From Synechocystis sp. PCC 7509 (lineage in GTDB: Bacteria > Cyanobacteriota > Cyanobacteriia > Cyanobacteriales > Chroococcidiopsidaceae): a stretch of 64,000 nucleotides of DNA. Under the pieces are notes generated by a model. The model was not told the origin of the DNA and did no database searches. It worked only from the letters and a program-made list of their open reading frames with translations. Shown piece after piece: positions 53,826 through 62,881 of this stretch (its first letter is position 1; every line of letters begins with the position of its first letter). The stretch is taken from NCBI RefSeq assembly GCF_000332075.2, contig NZ_ALVU02000001.1, forward strand, positions 1,693,193-1,757,192, in the 5' to 3' direction. Both the position numbers and the translations under genes were made by a program.

Positions 53826-55241
53826 CAACTTTTTAATATCGCCATAAGCTCTATAGAAGCTACCGCGACCAGATTCAATTACCTTATCTACTACATATTG
53901 CGCTCCTTGTTCTCTAATATCTTTAGGAAATTGGACGTTGAAGTTGGGATTATAGCCAGGAGAAACAACGCGAATTCTTAAGTTACTTCCTTGTTGGAAA
54001 CATTCAACTATTACTTTTTCGGTAGTCTCGGAAGTAGTTTCTAAAGTATTTGCAGCAACGGCGGCGGGAACTTGAGTCGGTGCTTTGATATTGACAACTT
54101 GGGGAACTGTCCCTGTCATAGCCGCATTAATTGCCGATTCCCCAGCATCAATACAGGCAAAAGATCCATCAGTCGTCACAATATAAAGGCGATCGCCAAA
54201 TAATTGCATAGAAAAAGCCGAACCGCAACCAGTAGCTAATTTCCACAGGCGATCGCCTGTTTCATTAAAGCAATAAATAGACGAAAAGTTATCCCCAGCA
54301 AATACATACTTCCCATCTTCGGCGGTAGCACAAGAATAAATCGGTGCATCGCACTGGTAAATAGTTTTAACTTCACCTTTTTTGCTAAAACAATAAACTT
54401 GATTAGTGCTAGTACCAGCATAAACTGTTGCTTCTTCTTGCCAGCCAAACAGCACGCTACCATGGGTTGATTGATGCCAAATTACCTTACCGTCTTCCCA
54501 GTCATACATCGTTACGCCGTTGCTATGACCGTGATAAACTCCTATTTCATCGCAGCGTACCATCCAGCCATAACTACCACTACTGCGGCGATTCCACTGG
54601 GATTCATCTTCATGGTTAATTGTTGTGATTCCGCCTTCTGCATCGGAAACACCCAAAATCCCATCTTTAATATCTAACCAAAAGATATCTACATTCTCGG
54701 CAATTTCGTAAGCAACGCGGGGGATTTTACCTGTTAAGTCATAAACTTTGCCATTATCACATCCCGCGTACAGCCAACCATCATCTGCCACAATACACTT
54801 TACGCCATCGGGTAAACGAAACTGATTAAGCACTTTTCCATCATGGCTAAGAGCAAATATTTGTCCGGCTTCATTACCTACTAAGCAACGATCTTTTTCT
54901 ACAAAAATGCCAAAAGCTGGAGATCCTGAAGCAAATTGCCAAATTGTCGGCGCTTGTTGGGAGGAAGACTTGTTGCTAACTATTTGACGGCGAGTTACAG
55001 CACGTTTAGCACGTACACCCATAACCGCTAATTCGTAACCTTTGCGGAGTTTTTCGTTAATTTTTTTAGTGGCTTCCGCTTGAGCTTTTTCTGGTGTTGG
55101 GTAGCTTTTGACCTGAACTTGTCCGCGATCGCCTATCCTACCATAGCGAACCGATAGTTCTGTGCCATTAACGATCGCCTCATAAAATTTATGACTACCT
55201 TCTGCTTGCGATAGTTCTAAATATGTCTTCTCCTCTGCCAT
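53817..55241 (-). CDS. WGR domain-beta propeller protein sharing a C-terminal domain with the vWA protein
   Basis: 474 residues. The WGR domain covers about 5-75 (YLELSQAEGSHKFYEAIVNGTELSVRYGRIGDRGQVQVKSYP), a fold that binds DNA ends in PARPs. A propeller of PQQ/WD-like blades covers about 88-380 (GIFVEKDRCLVGNEAGQIFALSHDGKVL and repeats such as YVFAGDNFSSIYCFNETGDRLW). The last 66 residues (409-474: RVVSPGYNPNFNVQFPKDIREQG) match the two units at the end of the vWA protein. It is convergent with the Uma2 gene (9-base overlap). It may recognise the retron cDNA or broken DNA ends; this is inference. Confidence 0.85.
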   Translation of the reverse strand: MAEEKTYLELSQAEGSHKFYEAIVNGTELSVRYGRIGDRGQVQVKSYPTPEKAQAEATKKINEKLRKGYELAVMGVRAKRAVTRRQIVSNKSSSQQAPTIWQFASGSPAFGIFVEKDRCLVGNEAGQIFALSHDGKVLNQFRLPDGVKCIVADDGWLYAGCDNGKVYDLTGKIPRVAYEIAENVDIFWLDIKDGILGVSDAEGGITTINHEDESQWNRRSSGSYGWMVRCDEIGVYHGHSNGVTMYDWEDGKVIWHQSTHGSVLFGWQEEATVYAGTSTNQVYCFSKKGEVKTIYQCDAPIYSCATAEDGKYVFAGDNFSSIYCFNETGDRLWKLATGCGSAFSMQLFGDRLYIVTTDGSFACIDAGESAINAAMTGTVPQVVNIKAPTQVPAAVAANTLETTSETTEKVIVECFQQGSNLRIRVVSPGYNPNFNVQFPKDIREQGAQYVVDKVIESGRGSFYRAYGDIKKLLI

Positions 55242-55311
55242 TATTGAACCTTAGTTACTGTTGGTTCTTTTATAACAGTGAACTTAGGAAATGCGATCGC
55301 GCTACCTAAAA

Positions 55312-55725
55312 TTACTCAATCACGTTGCCTCTATTTGCCTTAATTTGCGATCGCTTAGTTTTGCTATCTAGGCGTTTTGCTTGGGAACTTCGAGACGGTT
55401 TGCTAGGTTTGCGGAGTTTGGGTACTATTATGGCGCTTTTAACTAAGTCCTTTAGCCTTTTTAGTGCTTCCTCGCGGTTCTGTTCTTGGCTGCGGTGTTC
55501 TTGAGCTTTAATTACAAGTACACCTTCCTTTGTAATCCGGCGATCGCTTAATTGCAATAGTTTATCTTTGTAATAGTTAGGCAAGGAAGACGTAACAATG
55601 TCAAAACGCAGATGAATCGCTGTTGCTACTTTGTTGACATTTTGACCACCAGCACCTTGAGAACGAATCGCGCTAAATTCAATTTCGCTATCGGGAATAG
55701 TTACCGTTTTAGAAATTTGCACCAT
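55312..55725 (-). CDS. arfB: Alternative ribosome-rescue factor ArfB (YaeJ/ICT1-like)
   Basis: 137 residues with the release-factor GGQ motif at 26-28 in RSQGAGGQNVNKV and a long lysine/arginine-rich tail (RSSQAKRLDSKTKRSQIK), which enters the mRNA channel of stalled ribosomes. The start IPDSEIEFSAIRS is typical. It hydrolyses peptidyl-tRNA on non-stop ribosomes. The tail length fits ArfB rather than truncated RF2-like proteins. Confidence 0.92.
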   Translation of the reverse strand: MVQISKTVTIPDSEIEFSAIRSQGAGGQNVNKVATAIHLRFDIVTSSLPNYYKDKLLQLSDRRITKEGVLVIKAQEHRSQEQNREEALKRLKDLVKSAIIVPKLRKPSKPSRSSQAKRLDSKTKRSQIKANRGNVIE

Positions 55726-55827
55726 ATTTTTATTTTAGCTAAATCTGGAGGTGCGATCGCGCTTGCAACCCTCAGATTAACAAAAACCAACTACAGCAAT
55801 CCTATGCAGATTTGCAAATATTGATAG

Positions 55828-55851
55828 TAGGGACGCAACGCATTACACCTT
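55828..55851. repeat. Decayed copy of the GTAGGGGCGCAA palindrome
   Basis: GTAGGGACGCAACGCATTACACC matches the family seen at 19675 and 31751 with several changes, and the stem is now imperfect. It lies in the spacer between arfB and the divergent methyltransferase gene. Confidence 0.55.
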
Positions 55852-55956
55852 TACTAATTTTTATATGAACTTTTAATAAATAAGAAATCTATAAGTTTGG
55901 GATCGATTACTGTTGATAACTATAACAAGCTTTTTAATATTAACTGGAGTAGGAAC

Positions 55957-57090
55957 ATGACTTACGATAGTACGGTGCAAGATATCCAAAGGCATATTCC
56001 GCTAGTCGGTGATGTTAGCATTAAAAGCCCATTAGCCTATCAATTAACACGCGGAACAGTTGAAATCGCTAACACTCTACAAATGGCAGTAGCAGAAGCT
56101 TATATCAATGGATTAGAAGCACCTGATTATGTTATACAGAGCCTTTTCAATACCTGTATGCCAGTTCTGTTTCAGTATTTCCCCTCACTTCTCGCACCTT
56201 ATGAATGGGTATTAAAGGAGACAGAACATCTTGCAGAAGGTTCAAAGGATCTAATGAAGATTCAGTACGACTTACCGCAAGCAATGTTAAATAAGATGTT
56301 GGGGGATTATGAAGTTATTTATCCTAAATACAGTATGGGATTGTGGGAAAAAGGAGCATTAAACCTTGAGCAATCCCAAAAAATGATGATTGATGATGTC
56401 ATTGAAAAACTGGATATTCAAGATGGAGACAATATTTTAGATTTTGGCTGCGGGTGGGGATGTGTGCCTAATTACATTCTTTCTAAGTTTCCTAATGTTA
56501 AGTTTACAGGATTGAATTTAAGTCACGAACAATGTGAATATATCCGTAACAAAATGCAAGATCCTACAAGTTATCTTAGTTCAGGGAGATTTACTTTGCA
56601 GGAAGGAGATTTGAACGATGCAATGTTTGCAGAAAAGTTTGATAAAATTCTTTCAATCGGTGTATTTTGTCATGTAGGCAATTTAACAAATGCTTTTAAA
56701 AAATTAGCTTCATTTTTAAAAGACAATGGCAAAGTTTTCATTCATATCATCACTGTCCGCACACCCAACCATATATCTAGCGTTTATACCCATCAATACA
56801 TTTTTCCTCACGGTCGATTTTGGAATTACGACGCAGTACCCAGCCATAATCAGCACCTCAAAACTATTGACAAATGGTATCTTAATGGCTCTAATTACTC
56901 TAAAACCTTTGCTACTTGGTTAAGTAACTTTGACAATAATCAAGAAAGTGTCAAACAATTAAATTATGGAATGGATTACGCTAAATTTCGCCGAATTTGG
57001 CGCTTTTATTTGATGTGGTTTGTTTGCAATTTTGCTAGTTGCGATGGTGAATATAATGGGAATGGACAATTTTTAATGGTTCATACTTAA
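55957..57090 (+). CDS. SAM-dependent methyltransferase, CFA-synthase/coclaurine N-methyltransferase-like
   Basis: 377 residues from the ATG at 55957, with GGAGTAGGA in front; a TTG at 55897 is less likely. After a helical N-domain, YPKYSMGLWEKGALNLEQSQKMMIDDVIEKLDIQDG leads into SAM motif I ILDFGCGWGCVPNYIL, then FTGLNLSHEQCEYI and FDKILSIGVFCHVGN. The plan resembles cyclopropane-fatty-acid synthases and the plant coclaurine N-methyltransferase branch. The substrate may be a lipid or small amine. It is followed after 45 bases by mnmH on the same strand. Confidence 0.8.
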   Translation: MTYDSTVQDIQRHIPLVGDVSIKSPLAYQLTRGTVEIANTLQMAVAEAYINGLEAPDYVIQSLFNTCMPVLFQYFPSLLAPYEWVLKETEHLAEGSKDLMKIQYDLPQAMLNKMLGDYEVIYPKYSMGLWEKGALNLEQSQKMMIDDVIEKLDIQDGDNILDFGCGWGCVPNYILSKFPNVKFTGLNLSHEQCEYIRNKMQDPTSYLSSGRFTLQEGDLNDAMFAEKFDKILSIGVFCHVGNLTNAFKKLASFLKDNGKVFIHIITVRTPNHISSVYTHQYIFPHGRFWNYDAVPSHNQHLKTIDKWYLNGSNYSKTFATWLSNFDNNQESVKQLNYGMDYAKFRRIWRFYLMWFVCNFASCDGEYNGNGQFLMVHT

Positions 57091-57135
57091 TAATTGATTT
57101 TAAGTACAATCAAGAAACATAGATTTTGATTGTAA

Positions 57136-58194
57136 ATGCCACCTTCTCCTACTTTTACTCACCAGCCTTGGAAAGATACTTACAGCGAAATTATCGATGT
57201 TCGCTCTCCCGCCGAATTTGCCGAAGACTGCATTCCTGGCGCGATAAATCTGCCTGTACTAAGTAACTTAGAACGTGCGGAAGTGGGAACGATTTATAAA
57301 CAATCTCCCTTTGCGGCACGGAAAAAAGGGGCAGCTCTGGTCACCAATAACCTATCTCAACACTTAATTGACCATTTTGAGTCAAAAGATAAAAACTATC
57401 ACCCCTTGGTTTACTGTTGGCGCGGTGGACAGCGATCTAATAGCATGGCGCTAGTGCTATCACAAGTTGGTTGGCAAGTTACAGTGCTTGAAGGCGGTTA
57501 TAAAACCTACCGCGCTCATGTGCGCGAACAGTTGGAACAATTACCCTCACAGTTTACTTACAAAATACTCTGCGGACTTACGGGTACAGGTAAAACCCAT
57601 ATTTTGCAGCAACTAAGTCAACGCTCAAACCAACAAGTTCTTGATTTAGAAGCTTTAGCCAATCATCGCGGTTCGCTTTTGGGGGAAGAATGGACAAATA
57701 AACCCCTTTCTCAACCTACACAAAAACAATTTGAATCGCTATTACTGCAACAATTTAAAAATTTTAATTCAAGTCTACCTGTATGGGTAGAATCGGAAAG
57801 TAATAAGATTGGACAAGTTCATTTACCGCCGTCTTTGTGGCGCAAAATGAAACAAGCAAGTTGCATCGAGATGCAATTACCATTAAACGCTAGAGTCCAG
57901 TTTTTATTAGCATCTTATCCACATTTAGTTGATAATCCTGAGATTTTAAAAAATAAGTTGCAGTTACTTAAACCTCGTTATGGGAAAGAAAAAATAAATC
58001 AATGGGAACAATTAATTGATAGTAGCTTATGGAGCAATTTTGTTGAAGATTTGTTGCAATTTCATTACGATCCTAGTTATCGGCAATCAATAAAGCGAGA
58101 TTTTGCTAAAGTGGGAAGAATTTTGAGTATAGAAGAATTTAGCGATCGCACTATCGAAAAATTACTAGATTTATTAACCCAACAAATTACTTAG
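57136..58194 (+). CDS. mnmH: tRNA 2-selenouridine synthase MnmH
   Basis: 352 residues. The rhodanese domain covers about 1-135, with IIDVRSPAEFAEDCIPGAINLP and the catalytic Cys 94 in VYCWRGGQRSNS. A P-loop follows at 147-154 (GLTGTGKT) in the C-terminal half, which also has LDLEALANHRGSLLGE and VWVESESNKIG. MnmH converts 2-thiouridine to 2-selenouridine (or geranylated forms) at the tRNA wobble base. selD is not in the window. The stop overlaps the convergent SPFH gene by 8 bases. Confidence 0.95.
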   Translation: MPPSPTFTHQPWKDTYSEIIDVRSPAEFAEDCIPGAINLPVLSNLERAEVGTIYKQSPFAARKKGAALVTNNLSQHLIDHFESKDKNYHPLVYCWRGGQRSNSMALVLSQVGWQVTVLEGGYKTYRAHVREQLEQLPSQFTYKILCGLTGTGKTHILQQLSQRSNQQVLDLEALANHRGSLLGEEWTNKPLSQPTQKQFESLLLQQFKNFNSSLPVWVESESNKIGQVHLPPSLWRKMKQASCIEMQLPLNARVQFLLASYPHLVDNPEILKNKLQLLKPRYGKEKINQWEQLIDSSLWSNFVEDLLQFHYDPSYRQSIKRDFAKVGRILSIEEFSDRTIEKLLDLLTQQIT

Positions 58195-59008
58195 ATGGCG
58201 ACGCAGACAAAGTAGCAGGATCGAGATTAATTAAGGGTAATGCACCATTACCAGCAATCACTGTAGGAAAGCGACCATCCCATTTTTCAATAGCTTGTTT
58301 TTGCAACAATTCCTTAGTTAAAGTTAGCCGTTGTAGTCTTTGCGCTTCTGCTTGTCCTTTGGCGCGGTTTACTTCCGCAACTGCTTCTTTAGAAGCTTTG
58401 AGAGCAATAAATTCTGCTTGTTTAGCTTCTTGTTCGGCTATTTGTTTAGATTCAATAGCTTTGCTAAATTCTGGCGAAAAAGTAAAATCTACTAAAGAAA
58501 CATCATCGATTAGTATGTTGTAATTAGCTAAACGATTTTTAAGATTATCATCTATTTCTCGTTTTAAATCGTTGCGCTTAGTAATAATTTCTTCGGCGGT
58601 TTTATTAGCGGTGGCGGCTTTTAATACCTCTGAAACTGCGGGGGTGATAATTCTACTAATTATGTCTTCTTGATCGCCAATACGTTGAAAAACCTTATTA
58701 ACTTGTGCTGCGTCAATATGCCAATTTACCGCAAGTTGTGTAGAAACTTTCTGTAAATCTTTAGAAGCTGCATCCGCCGTGAAGCTATTTTGTTGAACGC
58801 GGACGCTAAGACGTTTTACTTGGGTGACAATGGGGATAATTGGATGAATTCCTTCATCTAAAACCTTATCTTGAACTTTCCCAAAGTTTAAAATTACGCC
58901 TCTTTCGCCAGCATTTACAATAGTAAAGGGCTTAAAAATAATGGCGACAATTAATAAAACAAAGCTTCCGGTAAGTAAAGAACCAAATTTCAGCTTGTCA
59001 ATCGTCAT
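58187..59008 (-). CDS. Prohibitin/SPFH family membrane protein
   Basis: 273 residues from the ATG at 59008. A single N-terminal anchor (GSLLTGSFVLLIVAIIFKPF) is followed by the SPFH domain (VNAGERGVILNFGKVQDKVLDEGIHPIIPIV, LAVNWHIDAAQVNKVFQRIG, YNILIDDVSLVDFTFSPEFSKAIESKQIAEQEA) and a coiled coil (VNRAKGQAEAQRLQ). This is the prohibitin branch, close to Synechocystis Phb proteins. It forms large rings in thylakoid or plasma membrane linked to protein quality control. A TTG at 59056 would add a poorly fitting stretch. Confidence 0.9.
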   Translation of the reverse strand: MTIDKLKFGSLLTGSFVLLIVAIIFKPFTIVNAGERGVILNFGKVQDKVLDEGIHPIIPIVTQVKRLSVRVQQNSFTADAASKDLQKVSTQLAVNWHIDAAQVNKVFQRIGDQEDIISRIITPAVSEVLKAATANKTAEEIITKRNDLKREIDDNLKNRLANYNILIDDVSLVDFTFSPEFSKAIESKQIAEQEAKQAEFIALKASKEAVAEVNRAKGQAEAQRLQRLTLTKELLQKQAIEKWDGRFPTVIAGNGALPLINLDPATLSASPSK

Positions 59009-59250
59009 AATTTTGATGTTTAGTAATAGAATATGCTTATTAACTAAACACTGCAATAGGCATTGTTTACGGAAACCGTAAGGTTTTGTACGTTTTTGCC
59101 AAAATTTTAGGCGATGCGGAAGCTAGAAAAACGGCTGAATATATGCAATAGGACTGGAAAACCTGACAGTTTTGACCCAAAGAAAATAAATTAGCAAAAT
59201 CCTTGACAGTTTCCCACCTATGACTGCTACAATGGCTAAGGTGAAATCAA

Positions 59251-59322
59251 TGGGGTGTCGCCAAGTGGTAAGGCACCGGGTTTTGGTCCCGGCATTCCTA
59301 GGTTCGAATCCTAGCACCCCAG
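59251..59322 (+). tRNA. trnQ-TTG: tRNA-Gln (TTG)
   Basis: A complete 72-base cloverleaf. Acceptor TGGGGTG pairs with CACCCCA, and the discriminator is G. The D arm is TCGCCAAGTGGTAAGGCA. The anticodon stem CCGGG/CCCGG encloses loop TTTTGGT with anticodon TTG (Gln). The T arm is CTAGG TTCGAAT CCTAG. CCA is not encoded. Wobble U34 of this tRNA is a target of the 2-thio/2-seleno modification made by MnmH, encoded 1 kb away. Confidence 0.97.
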
Positions 59323-59377
59323 TTAAATCGATAAGCATTGTATGTAAGGATAGACAAAAAACTATCAAGCCAAAACA

Positions 59378-60154
59378 ATGAAGGCAGATATTTCTAGCAT
59401 CTTAGCCCTTGACTTTGACGGTGTACTTTGCGATGGGCTAAGAGAATATTTTGAAACTGCTTGGCGTACTTATTGCCAAATATGGTGTCCTAATAATCCT
59501 ACGCCAAGCGAAGAAGTAGCTGCTAGTTTCTATCGGTTGCGTCCTGTAATTGAAACAGGTTGGGAAATGCCAATATTGGTTAAGGCTTTAATAGATGGAG
59601 TTTCCGAACTGGAAATATTGTCTAATTGGGGAGAAATTGCTCAAGCTATCTTGTTGGAAGATAAATTAGTTTCAGCAAATATTGCCTTTAAGCTAGACCA
59701 AATACGAGATGAATGGATTAGTACCGATTTATCAAGCTGGCTGAGTCTGCATCAATTTTACCCCGGCGTAGTTGAGAAAATGCAAAGTCTTCAAGGTAGT
59801 AAATTGCCGCCAATGATTATTACTACCAAAGAAGGGCGCTTTGTTAGCCAACTCTTGCAGCAGCAGGGTGTAGAAATGCCTGCTAAGTTGATTATTGGCA
59901 AAGAATCCCAGCGTCCAAAACATCAAATTTTGAAAGAATTAATAGCAGCAACCCAAGCTAAAATATGGTTTGTAGAAGATCGGCTCAAAACCTTGCAATT
60001 AGTCCAACAACAGCCCAATCTTGCGTCCGTCAAGCTTTATTTAGCTGACTGGGGATACAATACAGCATCCGAACGAGAACACGCTCGTCACACCCCCGGT
60101 ATTGAACTAATATCGCTAACGGCATTTACTCAAAACAACTTTCCTACCTGCTAA
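59378..60154 (+). CDS. HAD superfamily hydrolase
   Basis: 258 residues. Motif I LDFDGVLCDGL carries both catalytic aspartates, motif II IITTKEGRF the threonine, IGKESQRPKHQIL the lysine and WFVEDRL the final acidic pair. A large helical cap covers about 25-130. The substrate is likely a small phosphate ester and cannot be told. It is followed after 28 bases by the NurA gene, an order common in cyanobacteria. Confidence 0.88.
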   Translation: MKADISSILALDFDGVLCDGLREYFETAWRTYCQIWCPNNPTPSEEVAASFYRLRPVIETGWEMPILVKALIDGVSELEILSNWGEIAQAILLEDKLVSANIAFKLDQIRDEWISTDLSSWLSLHQFYPGVVEKMQSLQGSKLPPMIITTKEGRFVSQLLQQQGVEMPAKLIIGKESQRPKHQILKELIAATQAKIWFVEDRLKTLQLVQQQPNLASVKLYLADWGYNTASEREHARHTPGIELISLTAFTQNNFPTC

Positions 60155-60182
60155 CGTTAAGTAGATAGGCTAGGAGCTACTA

Positions 60183-61358
60183 ATGCTTGATCTGACAAAA
60201 CTAGCAAATTCTATGCAAGGCATTAGCCAGCACCTGACAACAGAAGCTGCGGCTAGTCGTCAAAGGATGAATTTGGCACAGCAATTACTTTTAGCGGCTT
60301 ACGCCGAGCAAGCGGCTTTGGTAGAGAAACAAAAACAGTGGCGCGATCGCATATTATTTAATGCAGCTACTCCCGTAGAACCTCTAAACACCTGCATCGA
60401 TTTACCCGTAGCGCCGCAAGTACATACAGTAATTGCTACCGATGGTTCGCAAATTGCCCCCAGTCATCACGAAATTGCCTATTGTTATTTGCTAAATATT
60501 GGTAGGGTAATGCTGCACTATGGACAAAATCGCCATCCATTATTAGATAGTTTGCCTGAAGTATTTTACCGCGCCGAAGACTTGTATGTGTCTAGGCAAT
60601 GGGGAATTAGGACAGAGGAATGGATGGGTTATAAGCGTACAGCTTCAGAAACCGTAATTTTGGCAGAATTAGCCGGAAGTGCGCCGATGTCTGTACCAAC
60701 TTTGGCAATGGTGGATGGATCGCTGATTTACTGGTTTTTAGAACAGTTACCCCACGAAGCGCGCGATCGCATTTTGCCACCAATTATTGAAGCTTGGGAC
60801 AAGTTACAAGAATTTGGCATTCCGATTATGGGTTATCTTAGCGCCTCCAGAAGCGGCGAAGCTCTCAATTTTTTGCGCTTGCAAGCCTGCATTCATGAAC
60901 ACCCCGATTGTATTACCTATTGTCCGAATCAATTAGAAAAACTGCCATGTCAGGTACTAGAGCCGCTCAAAGACGCGGCTTTGTGGACAATTGCTTTAAA
61001 ACCTGGGCAACGTAGCGCTTTTTGGCGAAGTTCGGCGCGAATTACCCAGTCTTACAATACTCACGTTATCTATTTTTGCTACGTCCATGTAGGTACAGAA
61101 ATCGCCCGTATTGAATTACCTGCTTGGGTAGCAGAAGACTCGGTACTATTAAACCAATCTTTGGGTTTGATGTTGGCACAGGTACAAAAAGGCTACGGCT
61201 ACCCCGTAGCACTAGCTGAGGCGCACAATCAGGCAGTGGTACGAGGGGGCGATCGCGCAAGTTTTTTTGCACTTCTAGAGCAGCAAATGATTAAAGCTGG
61301 GTTGCAAAATGTGGGCATTTCTTACAAAGAAGCCCGAAAACGCGGCAGTATTGCCTAA
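60183..61358 (+). CDS. NurA domain nuclease
   Basis: 391 residues. The NurA domain has VIATDGSQIAPSHHE (first metal aspartate) and LAMVDGSLIYWFLEQL (second DGS), GYLSASRSGEALNFLRL in the middle and YPVALAEAHNQAVVRGGDRASFF near the end. NurA is a 5'-3' DNA nuclease that works with HerA in archaea; many cyanobacteria have it without an adjacent HerA, as here. The N-terminal ~55 residues are helical. Confidence 0.9.
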   Translation: MLDLTKLANSMQGISQHLTTEAAASRQRMNLAQQLLLAAYAEQAALVEKQKQWRDRILFNAATPVEPLNTCIDLPVAPQVHTVIATDGSQIAPSHHEIAYCYLLNIGRVMLHYGQNRHPLLDSLPEVFYRAEDLYVSRQWGIRTEEWMGYKRTASETVILAELAGSAPMSVPTLAMVDGSLIYWFLEQLPHEARDRILPPIIEAWDKLQEFGIPIMGYLSASRSGEALNFLRLQACIHEHPDCITYCPNQLEKLPCQVLEPLKDAALWTIALKPGQRSAFWRSSARITQSYNTHVIYFCYVHVGTEIARIELPAWVAEDSVLLNQSLGLMLAQVQKGYGYPVALAEAHNQAVVRGGDRASFFALLEQQMIKAGLQNVGISYKEARKRGSIA

Positions 61359-61359
61359 A

Positions 61360-62274
61360 TCACGAGCCATTATGACTATCAACGGCGGCTCTTAAATTAC
61401 CCTGATGCTGAGATAATAAGCGATCGCTTTCCGCCTTATCTAAGCCCGTCCAGTGCATAGCTAGAGCAAGTTTGACCGATTTACCACTTTGTTCTAACAA
61501 TAACCCCGCCGCCTCTCGATTTAAGTCTGTTAAATCTTGTAACATACGGATGGCGCGATCGCGTAACTTTTTGTTAGTTACCGCTACATCAATCATGCGG
61601 TTGCCATAAACTTTGCCAAGCTGTACCATTACCCCAGTAGATAAGATATTTAAAGCAAGTTTAGTAGCTGTACCAGCTTTAAGCCGTGTAGAACCTGCGA
61701 GGATTTCCGCGCCAGTCAAGAGCCGAATGTCAATATCTGCATCCGTACTTACCTGTTCAACAGGGACACAAGCTATAAAAATAGTTGTTGCGCCTCTTTC
61801 CCTCGCGGCTTGTAAAGCGCCATGAACAAAGGGTGTAGTGCCTCCGGCGGTAATGCCGGCTACAACATCAAGCTTGGTAATTTGACTACCCGCGATCGCA
61901 CTTGCGCCATCTTCGGCGCGATCTTCCAAATCCTCCGAACTCCTTAGCAAAGCCCCCGCACCCCCGGCGATAATTCCTTGCACCAATTCCGGCGGACTGC
62001 AAAAAGTTGGCGGACACTCGGCGGCATCTAATACCCCCAATCTGCCACTTGTACCCGCACCGATATAAAATAACCTCCCCCCGTGCCTTAAAGCCTCTGC
62101 CGTGCGTTCAATAGCGGTGGCTAAGGGGACTTTTGCCTTGGCGACGGCGGCGATCGCATTTTCATCTTCACGGTTAAATAACTCTACCAATTCCAGACAA
62201 CTGAGTTTGTCTAAATTTTGACTATTGGTATTAACTTGTTCTGTTAGTAAGTGTCCCCGATCCAAATTAGTCAT
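61360..62274 (-). CDS. murQ: N-acetylmuramic acid 6-phosphate etherase
   Basis: 304 residues with the SIS-type sugar-phosphate site: FYIGAGTSGRLGVLDAAECPPTF, IIAGGAGALLRSSEDLEDRAEDG, VVAGITAGGTTPFVHGAL and RLKAGTATKLALNILSTG. MurQ cleaves the lactyl ether of MurNAc-6-phosphate during cell-wall recycling. A C-terminal helical part, LALAMHWTGLDKAESDRLL, is usual. It is 2 bases after the DUF3110 gene on the same strand, so the two are probably cotranscribed. Confidence 0.94.
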   Translation of the reverse strand: MTNLDRGHLLTEQVNTNSQNLDKLSCLELVELFNREDENAIAAVAKAKVPLATAIERTAEALRHGGRLFYIGAGTSGRLGVLDAAECPPTFCSPPELVQGIIAGGAGALLRSSEDLEDRAEDGASAIAGSQITKLDVVAGITAGGTTPFVHGALQAARERGATTIFIACVPVEQVSTDADIDIRLLTGAEILAGSTRLKAGTATKLALNILSTGVMVQLGKVYGNRMIDVAVTNKKLRDRAIRMLQDLTDLNREAAGLLLEQSGKSVKLALAMHWTGLDKAESDRLLSQHQGNLRAAVDSHNGS

Positions 62275-62276
62275 TT

Positions 62277-62654
62277 TTATAGCAATCCCTCAAACTGGCG
62301 ACGAATTCGCTCTAATTCCGTATCTGGTATTTCACTATCGCTCTCTGGTGGGGGATTTTTGCCTTCTTCTTTCCAGTCAGTATCTTCAACATTACTTTCT
62401 GGTGGTACGGCTAAAGCGCCATCGGGGACAAGTTCCCAATCATAACCCGCACCAGAGCAAAATTCCTCCACTTCCTCACTATCCATCCTTTCTACGGTAG
62501 CTGGGGGGAAGTCTTGAGCTTCTAGCATTAGGGCAAAACGAGTAGCATCATCTTCTGACTCAAACATCAAAAGTTTATTGCGATCGCCTACTTGAATTGT
62601 GTGGATACCCTCGTTTTCGGTACGAGCATTAAATAATAAAACGAATACACGCAT
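62277..62654 (-). CDS. DUF3110 family protein
   Basis: 125 residues from the ATG at 62654. MRVFVLLFNARTENEGIHTIQVGDRNKLLMFESEDDATRFALMLEAQDFP is the DUF3110 domain, limited to cyanobacteria and plastid-bearing lineages. The C-terminal ~40 residues are acidic and proline-rich and of low complexity. The function is unknown. A start 4 codons upstream is possible but less typical. It is immediately upstream of murQ. Confidence 0.88.
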   Translation of the reverse strand: MRVFVLLFNARTENEGIHTIQVGDRNKLLMFESEDDATRFALMLEAQDFPPATVERMDSEEVEEFCSGAGYDWELVPDGALAVPPESNVEDTDWKEEGKNPPPESDSEIPDTELERIRRQFEGLL

Positions 62655-62881
62655 AGGTGCGACCATTTTTAGTTTCGATCCTCAATTACTGATTTTAAGG
62701 TTTCACCATTGTCTAACAGAAACAACTAACCCTAACTTAAAATAAATCAATTTAGCGTTCTAAGTTTCCTACGATCGCGCGATCGCACTTAATTAATCTT
62801 TCTTTGTACCCCTTGCCGTCTTAACATAGCAGTTGTAACATCTATGGACAGTTCATCGTTCTTGCTAGCGTGGGAGGTGTA

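Noticed and set aside
61613-61825. 70-codon frame opposite murQ
   Set aside because: Antisense shadow of a conserved gene with no start signal or family features.
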